A stretch of DNA of 5,475 bases from Candidatus Cloacimonadota bacterium (lineage in GTDB: Bacteria; Hydrothermota; E44-bin80): NCBI GenBank assembly GCA_004375785.1, contig SOKM01000046.1, forward strand, positions 1 to 5,475. The letters are read 5' to 3'. The translations under genes were made by a program, and so were the position numbers. Numbering within the stretch: position 1 is the first letter of the stretch; each line of letters starts with the position of its first letter. The notes under the pieces were generated by a model. That model saw nothing but the letters and a program-made list of their open reading frames with translations. It was not told the origin of the DNA and made no database searches. Positions 1 through 4,486 of the stretch are shown here, in pieces.

Positions 1-87
1 GCAGAACACCTCGGTACATATGCTGTTATGGGTATGGAGTATGAAAAGAGAATAATATTTTTTTTTAATAAATATCTCCAATATTGA
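1..87 (+). CDS. Possible 3' end of an upstream gene (partial, unidentified)
   Basis: The frame starting at base 1 is open from the window edge to a TGA at 85-87 and would encode 28 residues beginning AEHLGTYAVMGMEYEKRI. The first 50 bases are visibly richer in G and C than the DNA after them, which fits the tail of a gene running into the origin region. The last ten codons cross a run of nine T (58-66) and look less like coding sequence. A second frame stops at 50-52, so a frame error or a shorter gene end is possible. I recognise no family in so short a piece. A leftward gene beginning near base 19 (ATG on the - strand) cannot be excluded. Confidence 0.35.
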   Translation, partial: AEHLGTYAVMGMEYEKRIIFFFNKYLQY

Positions 88-154
88 CATTGCATTTTCT
101 TCTTTTTTTTCTATAAGAACTTATTGAAATAGAAAGGGTTAAGGAAAAAGGGAA

Positions 155-172
155 GATTTTTTTTAAAAAATC
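155..172. repeat. Perfect AT inverted repeat in the origin region
   Basis: GATTTTTT (155-162) and AAAAAATC (165-172) are exact reverse complements separated by TT. The A/T tract should bend the helix and melt easily, so it may belong to the unwinding region. It is too AT-only to be a strong RNA hairpin, and no T tail meaningful for termination follows it. Confidence 0.55.
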
Positions 173-184
173 GTAATTTTTTAC

Positions 185-211
185 TTGACAAGAAAATCTT
201 TTTCTGATAAA
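185..211 (+). promoter_or_regulatory. Possible dnaA promoter
   Basis: A perfect -35 hexamer TTGACA lies at 185-190. A -10-like GATAAA (206-211) follows after 15 bases, which is shorter than the usual 17, and matches TATAAT at four of six positions. A DnaA-box-like 9-mer begins five bases later (216-224), so DnaA could repress from here. The transcript would have a leader of about 250 bases before the dnaA start. Another TTGACA at 84-89 has no well-placed -10. The call rests on motif matches only. Confidence 0.3.
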
Positions 212-215
212 AGTT

Positions 216-224
216 GGTGGATAA
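216..224 (+). promoter_or_regulatory. DnaA box (GGTGGATAA, one mismatch)
   Basis: This 9-mer differs from TGTGGATAA, the reverse complement of the consensus TTATCCACA, only at its first base. It lies about 140 bases from the main box cluster, just downstream of a possible promoter, and its end forms part of the left arm of the 222-255 inverted repeat. Confidence 0.5.
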
Positions 225-255
225 CTTTTTTTCTTCTTTCTCGGAGAAAAAGTTA
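222..255. repeat. Imperfect inverted repeat next to a DnaA box
   Basis: Bases 222-232 pair with 245-255 over 11 positions, with a single G-T pair (231/246), around a 12-base loop. The left arm overlaps the last three bases of the DnaA-like box at 216-224. It consists of a pyrimidine-rich arm and a purine-rich arm. Its role is unknown; origin architecture is the likeliest context. Confidence 0.4.
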
Positions 256-264
256 AGAGGAAAT

Positions 265-284
265 TTTTTTTAACGTTAAAAAAA
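265..284. repeat. Perfect 20-bp palindrome in the origin region
   Basis: Seven T, then AACGTT, then seven A: bases 265-274 are the exact reverse complement of 275-284 with no spacer. The dyad could be a protein binding site or, given its A/T tracts, a bent or easily melted origin element. A gap-free palindrome cannot form an ordinary RNA hairpin with a full stem, which argues for a DNA-level role. Confidence 0.6.
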
Positions 285-366
285 GTGGTGAACGTGAAAT
301 TTTTGATAACAATTTCTTTCTTTTTAGTAAGTTCTTAGATGTTAAACAGTTATGTTTTCTTCTGGG

Positions 367-375
367 TGTGGATAA
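367..375 (+). promoter_or_regulatory. DnaA box, perfect consensus
   Basis: TGTGGATAA is an exact match to the reverse complement of TTATCCACA. It forms a direct-repeat pair with the box starting 12 bases later, in the manner of paired origin boxes. Confidence 0.85.
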
Positions 376-378
376 CTT

Positions 379-387
379 TGTGGATAT
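379..387 (+). promoter_or_regulatory. DnaA box (TGTGGATAT, one mismatch)
   Basis: It differs from the consensus only in the last base and lies three bases after the perfect box at 367-375 in the same orientation. The same variant TGTGGATAT recurs at 445-453, also paired with a perfect box. Confidence 0.75.
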
Positions 388-444
388 GTTGTGTCTTTTC
401 TATCAAGCGAATTGGAACGGTTAAAAAACTTGCGTGTTTTAATG

Positions 445-453
445 TGTGGATAT
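445..453 (+). promoter_or_regulatory. DnaA box (TGTGGATAT), overlapping the next box
   Basis: This is the same one-mismatch variant as at 379-387. Its last T (453) is also the first T of the perfect box at 453-461, so the two are stacked head-to-tail at an 8-base pitch. That is tighter than the 12-base pitch of the other pair. Confidence 0.75.
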
Positions 454-461
454 GTGGATAA
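453..461 (+). promoter_or_regulatory. DnaA box, perfect, just before the dnaA start codon
   Basis: TGTGGATAA is a perfect match and ends six bases before the dnaA ATG. It occupies the place where a Shine-Dalgarno sequence would normally be. Its TAA (459-461) is in frame with dnaA, so translation cannot start further upstream than ATG 468. Confidence 0.85.
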
Positions 462-467
462 CTTATA

Positions 468-1793
468 ATGGAAGATAACGGTTTTTCTCTCTGGACTCAA
501 ATTCTCGAGAAGATTAAGGAAAAGGTTCCCGAGCAGTCCTTCAAGACCTGGTTTTCCACAACAAAGGGGCTTAGTTTTACCGATGGCTCTCTTATTGTTG
601 AGGTCCCAAATCCTTTCTACATTGACTGGCTTGAGGAGCACTACCTGAACATCTTAAATGAGACAGCCAGTGCAGTTTTAAAAAGAAAGATAAAAATCTC
701 CTTCAAGGCAAATAATTTAGAAACCATTAGACCTGAGCCAGCATTAAAAGAAATCGTCTCTTTCCCTTCACCAAAAACAAACCTGCGGGAAAGGTATACC
801 TTTGAGAACTTTATTGTTGGAAAATGCAACCAATTTGCACAGGCTGCTGCTCTTGCTGTTGCAAAAGCACCGGCAAAAACCTATAACCCTCTCTTTATAT
901 ACGGTGGTGTTGGTCTTGGAAAAACGCATTTAATGCATGCCATTGGGAACTACTCTCAGTCACTTTATAGAAATTCAAGAGTTTTTTATATACCTGCAGA
1001 AAAATTTATGAATGAAATGGTTTATGCAATAAAAAATCAGGAAACTCTTGAATTTAAGAATAAGTATAGAAACCTCGATATGCTTCTTATAGATGACATC
1101 CACTTTCTTGGAGACAAGGTAAGTTTACAGGAAGAGATATTTCATACATTTAACGCCCTTTATGGAGCACAGAAACAGATTGTTGTCACAAGCGATAGGC
1201 CACCAAGGGATATACCGTCTCTTGAAGAAAGATTAATCTCCCGTTTCCAGTGGGGACTTGTTGTTGATATTCAAACCCCTGACCTGGAAACAAGAATTGC
1301 CATCTTGAAGAAAAAATCAGAATTGGATGAAATCAATATCCCGGAGGATGTTATTTTCTATATTGCAAATAATATAAGAACAAACATTCGAGAACTTGAG
1401 GGGTCTCTTGTAAGACTTCTTGCTCTTTCTTCCCTCACAAATTCAGAGATAAATTTAACGACAGCAAAGGAAATGTTGAATTCTTTTATAGGAGATAAAA
1501 AAAATAGGATAAAACTAAAAGATATATTGAAAATTGTTACTGACTTTTTTGATGTTTCTGAAGAAGCGTTAATTGGGAAAAGAAGAACTGCCTCTGTTGC
1601 ATTACCAAGACAGGTTGGAATGTATATTTTAAGAGAACTTACATCACTCTCTTTGAAAGAGATCGGGTTAAAATTTGGTGGAAGGGATCACACAACAGTC
1701 TTACACGCTTATGATAAGATTAGTAAAATGATTAAAGATGATAAGGATTTTTGTAATAAAATTGATAAGATTATTAGAAAGTTAATATCTTAG
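468..1793 (+). CDS. dnaA: Chromosomal replication initiator protein DnaA
   Basis: DnaA is the AAA+ ATPase that binds DnaA boxes, oligomerises on oriC when bound to ATP and melts the origin. The 441-residue protein is complete and of normal length. Domain I (about 1-80) holds the LW...VPEQSFKTWF region used for partner and helicase contacts. A short linker (about 82-105) serves as domain II. Domain III has Walker A GGVGLGKT (146-153), Walker B LLIDD (206-210), sensor 1 IVVTSDRPP (238-246), the arginine-finger segment EERLISRF (253-260) and sensor 2 NIRELEG (306-312). Domain IV has the basic GKRR loop (370-373), PRQVGMYILREL (380-391) and the signature GGRDHTTVLHAYDKI (404-418). No key residue is missing. 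The start is fixed by the in-frame TAA at 459-461 and by the conserved LW at residues 8-9. There is no clear Shine-Dalgarno, only GGA at 456-458. DnaA boxes upstream suggest autoregulation. dnaN does not follow. Confidence 0.98.
   Translation: MEDNGFSLWTQILEKIKEKVPEQSFKTWFSTTKGLSFTDGSLIVEVPNPFYIDWLEEHYLNILNETASAVLKRKIKISFKANNLETIRPEPALKEIVSFPSPKTNLRERYTFENFIVGKCNQFAQAAALAVAKAPAKTYNPLFIYGGVGLGKTHLMHAIGNYSQSLYRNSRVFYIPAEKFMNEMVYAIKNQETLEFKNKYRNLDMLLIDDIHFLGDKVSLQEEIFHTFNALYGAQKQIVVTSDRPPRDIPSLEERLISRFQWGLVVDIQTPDLETRIAILKKKSELDEINIPEDVIFYIANNIRTNIRELEGSLVRLLALSSLTNSEINLTTAKEMLNSFIGDKKNRIKLKDILKIVTDFFDVSEEALIGKRRTASVALPRQVGMYILRELTSLSLKEIGLKFGGRDHTTVLHAYDKISKMIKDDKDFCNKIDKIIRKLIS
552..560 (-). 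promoter_or_regulatory. DnaA-like box inside dnaA (TTTTCCACA)
   Basis: TTTTCCACA on the + strand differs from TTATCCACA in one base and is oriented opposite to the upstream cluster. It falls within codons for the domain I residues W28-F29-S30-T31-T32, a conserved segment, so it may be a coding coincidence. Its closeness to the origin makes it worth recording. Confidence 0.3.
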
Positions 1794-1881
1794 TGGAAAG
1801 GATGTTTATAGAATGTTAATATGGTGTGTTAAAAAAAGGGCTTTTTATTTTTTACGTATTTATAAACAAAGAATTAACAAC

Positions 1882-1890
1882 TTTTCCACA
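1882..1890 (-). promoter_or_regulatory. DnaA-like box downstream of dnaA (TTTTCCACA)
   Basis: One mismatch to TTATCCACA, non-coding, and in the opposite orientation to the five upstream boxes. It lies about 45 bases before the most AT-rich part of the window. It is single, which weakens the case for an independent unwinding site here. Confidence 0.5.
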
Positions 1891-1943
1891 CTCTCTATTT
1901 TTATAATCTCTTTCTTTTTATTGTTCTTGAGAGTTATTAAACT

Positions 1944-1972
1944 TTTAATATTCTCTATTACTACTATATAAT
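1944..1972 (+). promoter_or_regulatory. Probable tdh-kbl promoter
   Basis: A perfect TATAAT lies at 1967-1972. With a 17-base spacer the -35 would be TTTAAT (1944-1949), which matches TTGACA at only three positions, so the promoter is either weak or assisted by an activator. Transcription would begin near 1979, directly before the inverted repeat at 1982-2009. An imperfect dyad (GAGAGT...ATTAAA / TTTAATATTCTC, 1929-1955) overlaps the -35 area. In DNA this AT-rich the TATAAT match alone is modest evidence. Confidence 0.45.
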
Positions 1973-1981
1973 AAATTTAAA

Positions 1982-2009
1982 TTTCTATATATTAAATATT
2001 ATATAGAAA
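1982..2009 (+). promoter_or_regulatory. Inverted repeat in the tdh leader, overlapping the Shine-Dalgarno
   Basis: TTTCTATATA (1982-1991) and TATATAGAAA (2000-2009) are exact reverse complements with an 8-base spacer. The right arm ends in the AAA that leads into GGAGG (2010-2014), sharing the first A of AGGAGG. As DNA it could be an operator just after the predicted transcription start. As RNA it would be a 5'-terminal stem-loop touching the ribosome binding site. The sequence alone does not say which. Confidence 0.5.
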
Positions 2010-2018
2010 GGAGGTAAA

Positions 2019-3110
2019 ATGAAGGCTGTCAGAAAAATGAAGTCAGAATTAGGAGCAGAACTTGTAACGGTTGACAAACCCAAAATTGGTTCTGATGATA
2101 TTCTTGTAAAAGTAAAAGCAACTTCGATTTGCGGAACAGATGTTCACATTTACAAGTGGGATGAATGGTCTCAAAATAGGATAAAGGTTCCTCAAACATT
2201 AGGACATGAAGTTGCAGGTGAAGTTGTTGAGGTTGGCGAACACTGTAAGAGAATAAAGGTCGGCGATTATATATCTGCAGAGACACACATTTATGACCCA
2301 GGAGATTTAACAGCATTACTTGGTCAGTTTCATATAGGTGAAAATATGAAGATATTGGGGGTAGACTGTGACGGAGCCTTTGCAGAATATTTTGTTGTTC
2401 CAGAAATAGTTGCCTGGGTTAATGAAAAATCTATCCCTCCAGAGTTTGCAACAGTGCAGGAACCACTTGGAAACGCAACATATGCTGTTTTAGGGGAAGA
2501 TTGTGATGTTGCAGGAAAGAGAATGGTAATTATTGGAGATGGACCCATAGCCCTTTTTGCAATCGGAGTTGCAAAGGTCTCAGGTATTACAGCATTATTT
2601 CATATTGGAAAATATGATTTAAATATGGAGATAGGAAAAAAGATGGGTTCAGATTATCAATTGTATGCGAATAAAGAAGATATAAAAAGGGTTGAATTTA
2701 TAAAAGACCATACAGATGGATTTGGAGTAGATATTGTTCTCGATATGGCAGGTTCGCCACAGGCGCTTGATGAAGGCTTTAAAATGTTAAGAAAAGGAGG
2801 AAGGTTTACTGCTTTTGGGGTTGCGGCAAAGTCTCCCTGTCTTATTGATTATAACAATGGTATTGTCTTTAAGGGTGCGCAGATTCATGGAATATCTGGA
2901 AGGAAGATATTCGATACCTGGTATAGAAACAGAAATTTCCTTGCATCTGGTCTTCTTGATATTTCACCAGTAATTACACATCTTTTTTCCCTTGAAGATT
3001 ACGAGAAGGGTTTCAATGAGATGATGACAAGACCGAGAAAATCAGCAAAGATTATTCTTTTTCCAGATGAAAAGGAATTGGAGCAAGCAAAGCAAAGGAT
3101 GAAAAAATAA
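2019..3110 (+). CDS. tdh: L-threonine 3-dehydrogenase
   Basis: This medium-chain dehydrogenase oxidises L-threonine to 2-amino-3-ketobutyrate in the cytoplasm, and the next gene cleaves the product. The 363-residue protein aligns closely with E. coli Tdh (341 residues, recalled from memory). Catalytic-zinc residues C38, H63 and E64 are present, with the family-specific TDVHIYKWDEWSQ (40-52), EPLGNA (148-153) and SGRKIFDTWY (293-302). The Rossmann glycine motif is GDGPIA (173-178). Two features are odd. The four cysteines of the structural-zinc lobe are replaced without a length change (D93, D96, A99, G107). The acidic residue that usually ends the second Rossmann strand is G197 followed by K198, which may mean NADP use. 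The charged C-terminal tail is about 20 residues longer than in E. coli. The start ATG follows AAAGGAGGT at 2007-2015. The adjacent kbl strongly supports the threonine assignment over other alcohol or sugar dehydrogenases. Confidence 0.93.
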   Translation: MKAVRKMKSELGAELVTVDKPKIGSDDILVKVKATSICGTDVHIYKWDEWSQNRIKVPQTLGHEVAGEVVEVGEHCKRIKVGDYISAETHIYDPGDLTALLGQFHIGENMKILGVDCDGAFAEYFVVPEIVAWVNEKSIPPEFATVQEPLGNATYAVLGEDCDVAGKRMVIIGDGPIALFAIGVAKVSGITALFHIGKYDLNMEIGKKMGSDYQLYANKEDIKRVEFIKDHTDGFGVDIVLDMAGSPQALDEGFKMLRKGGRFTAFGVAAKSPCLIDYNNGIVFKGAQIHGISGRKIFDTWYRNRNFLASGLLDISPVITHLFSLEDYEKGFNEMMTRPRKSAKIILFPDEKELEQAKQRMKK

Positions 3111-3113
3111 AAA

Positions 3114-3120
3114 AAGGAGG
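3114..3120 (+). promoter_or_regulatory. Strong ribosome binding site of kbl
   Basis: AAGGAGG lies six bases before ATG 3127, inside the 16-base gap after tdh. It fixes the start at 3127 over the in-frame ATG at 3139. Confidence 0.85.
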
Positions 3121-3126
3121 TTAAAG

Positions 3127-4329
3127 ATGTTTGGTAAAATGAAGGAAGACCTTAAAAAAGAGATTCAGTCAATAAGAGACGGAGGTCTTTATAAGGCAGA
3201 AAGAATAATAATGACACCACAGGCAGTAGAGATAGGGGTAAAAGGAGGAGAAAAAGTTCTTAACTTCTGCGCAAATAACTATCTCGGTCTTTCAAGCTAT
3301 CCACAGGTTATCAAAGCGGCACATGAAACGCTTGATAAATGGGGATATGGAATGAGTTCTGTCAGGTTCATCTGCGGCACACAGGATATTCATAAAGAAC
3401 TTGAAAAAAAGATAACAGATTTCTTACAGACAGAAGATACCATTCTCTATGCTGCTTGTTTTGATGCAAACGGTGGAGTTTTTGAACCACTATTCGGAAA
3501 AGAGGATGCCATAATTACGGATAAGTTAAACCATGCATCTGTAATAGACGGCATAAGGATGTGCAAGGCACAGAGGTTTATATTTAATCATGCAGACATG
3601 AAAGACCTTGAAGAGAAATTGAAAGAGGCACAATCTGCTAGGTATAGAGTAGTTGCAACAGATGGTGTTTTTTCCATGGATGGAGACATCGCAAAACTGG
3701 ACGAGATGGTTCCACTCGCCGAGAAGTATGATGCTCTCATGATGATAGATGATGCTCATTCAACAGGATTTATGGGAGCAACGGGAAGAGGGACACCAGA
3801 GTATCGCGGTGTTCTGGGAAAGATAGACATAATAACCGGTACACTTGGAAAAGCTCTTGGTGGAGCATCTGGAGGATTCACCTCTGGAAGAGCAGAGATT
3901 ATAGAATTACTTCGTCAGCGTTCAAGGCCATATCTTTTCAGTAACACACTTGCACCTGCCGTTGTTGGAGCATCTATTGCTGTATTTGACCTGCTTTCAG
4001 AAACAACAGAATTAAGGGATAAATTGGAAGAAAATACAAAATACTTCAGGCAGAAAATGACAGAAGCAGGATTCGATATTGTCCCGGGTGACCACCCAAT
4101 TGTCCCGATTATGCTTGGTAAATTCCCGGATGATGCAAAACTTTCTCAGGATATGGCAAAAGACCTGTTGGCACTTGGCATTTATGTTATAGGTTTTTAC
4201 TACCCTGTCGTCCCAAAGGGACAATCAAGGATAAGGGTTCAACTCTCAGCCGCACATAATGGAGAGCATCTTGATAGAGCAATAGACGCCTTTACCCAGG
4301 TCGGGAAGAAATATAACGTGGTTTCGTAA
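3127..4329 (+). CDS. kbl: Glycine C-acetyltransferase (2-amino-3-ketobutyrate CoA ligase)
   Basis: Kbl is a PLP enzyme of the alpha-oxoamine synthase family. It converts 2-amino-3-ketobutyrate and CoA to glycine and acetyl-CoA, completing the two-step threonine breakdown begun by Tdh. The 400-residue length matches E. coli Kbl (398). Visible motifs are NFCANNYLGLSS (46-57), GYGMSSVRFICGTQDIHKELE (73-93), DKLNHASVIDG (132-142) with H136 placed to stack on the PLP ring, MIDDAHSTGFMG (206-217) with D208 and H211, TGTLGKALGGASGG (237-250) with the Schiff-base lysine K242, and RIRVQLSAAH (368-377) with the substrate-carboxylate arginine region. No catalytic residue is missing. The related enzymes BioF, ALA synthase and serine palmitoyltransferase share the fold, but overall similarity and the tdh partner favour Kbl. 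It is translated from its own strong Shine-Dalgarno and shares a transcript with tdh. Three hairpins follow its stop codon. Confidence 0.96.
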   Translation: MFGKMKEDLKKEIQSIRDGGLYKAERIIMTPQAVEIGVKGGEKVLNFCANNYLGLSSYPQVIKAAHETLDKWGYGMSSVRFICGTQDIHKELEKKITDFLQTEDTILYAACFDANGGVFEPLFGKEDAIITDKLNHASVIDGIRMCKAQRFIFNHADMKDLEEKLKEAQSARYRVVATDGVFSMDGDIAKLDEMVPLAEKYDALMMIDDAHSTGFMGATGRGTPEYRGVLGKIDIITGTLGKALGGASGGFTSGRAEIIELLRQRSRPYLFSNTLAPAVVGASIAVFDLLSETTELRDKLEENTKYFRQKMTEAGFDIVPGDHPIVPIMLGKFPDDAKLSQDMAKDLLALGIYVIGFYYPVVPKGQSRIRVQLSAAHNGEHLDRAIDAFTQVGKKYNVVS

Positions 4330-4332
4330 TAT

Positions 4333-4367
4333 CGTTATGAGCGTTATTTCGTTTGGCTCATTTAACG
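4333..4367 (+). repeat. First hairpin after kbl
   Basis: CGTTATGAGC (4333-4342) pairs with GCTCAT (4356-4361) and AACG (4364-4367), giving ten base pairs with a two-T bulge and a 13-base loop. It begins four bases after the kbl stop codon and has no T tail, so it would protect the mRNA end or pause polymerase rather than terminate. Confidence 0.5.
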
Positions 4368-4374
4368 TAAACAG

Positions 4375-4414
4375 CAAGTAAACCCCGCACAAGTTCTATG
4401 CGGGGTTTAGCTTG
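4375..4414 (+). terminator. GC-rich hairpin after kbl
   Basis: TAAACCCCGCA (4379-4389) pairs perfectly with TGCGGGGTTTA (4399-4409) around a nine-base loop. CAAG/CTTG adds four more pairs across one bulged G (4410). The seven-pair core GCGGGG/CCCCGC plus A-T is the most stable structure in the window. The following bases (GCTTGTCATT) are a poor T tract, so alone it is an imperfect intrinsic terminator; it probably acts with the next hairpin. Confidence 0.6.
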
Positions 4415-4467
4415 TCATTCTGAGGGAGTATTCTTTAGCAGACGACCGAAGAATGACAGCTTTTTTT
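4409..4467 (+). terminator. Second terminator built from a GTCATTCTGAG-type element
   Basis: TGTCATTCT (4413-4421) pairs with AGAATGACA (4450-4458), and AGC/GCT (4409-4411/4459-4461) extends the stem across one bulged T. Seven T follow (4461-4467), the expected tail for intrinsic termination. The arms and the inner GAGGGAG and ACCGAAGAAT resemble palindromic intergenic elements I know from many bacterial genomes. Here the 28-base interior is unpaired or only weakly structured. Its left foot uses bases that also extend the preceding hairpin. Confidence 0.6.
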
Positions 4468-4486
4468 GACCTGTTTAATAAAAAAA

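Larger units (their letters stand above)
88..467. other. oriC: Upstream part of the putative replication origin (oriC)
   Basis: This non-coding stretch directly precedes dnaA and has the marks of a bacterial origin. It is strongly AT-rich, with long T and A tracts, blocks of pure pyrimidine (95-112, 225-242, 311-325) facing blocks of purine (141-156, 243-252), and three inverted repeats (155-172, 222-255, 265-284). Five DnaA-box-like 9-mers, all in the TGTGGATAA orientation, lie at 216-224, 367-375, 379-387, 445-453 and 453-461. DnaA boxes beside dnaA are the classical sign of oriC. The unwinding site is not settled by reading alone; the box-free AT-rich part at 150-340 is the best candidate on this side. 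A second, smaller origin-like segment lies after dnaA. Confidence 0.75.
1794..2018. other. AT-rich dnaA-tdh intergenic region, possible second half of oriC
   Basis: This is 225 bases of very AT-rich DNA. It holds a weak A-run/T-run structure (1831-1853, about five A-U pairs around GGGC followed by TTTTTATTTTTT) that could give inefficient dnaA termination. It also has a DnaA-like box in the opposite orientation (1882-1890), a near-pure A/T stretch (about 1934-2005), a -10 hexamer (1967-1972) and an inverted repeat (1982-2009). DnaA boxes on both sides of dnaA, with an AT-rich segment on one side, recall bipartite origins such as that of Bacillus subtilis. No gene is visible here. Confidence 0.45.

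Noticed and set aside
464..469. TATAAT overlapping the dnaA start codon, as a dnaA promoter
   Set aside because: Transcription would begin inside the gene, past the ATG, and no -35-like hexamer lies 16-18 bases upstream.
342..641. 99-codon - strand frame across the DnaA boxes and dnaA start
   Set aside because: It runs through the origin boxes and antisense to conserved DnaA domain I; no family features.
1831..1853. Intrinsic terminator of dnaA
   Set aside because: The stem is about five A-U pairs with a GGGC loop, too weak to call as a separate terminator.
3297..3305. CTATCCACA as a DnaA box
   Set aside because: A single one-mismatch hit within kbl codons far from the cluster; expected by chance.
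4466..4486. TTG 4466 as the CPBP start
   Set aside because: It sits in the T tail of the terminator, has no ribosome binding site, and adds only seven residues of no family relevance.
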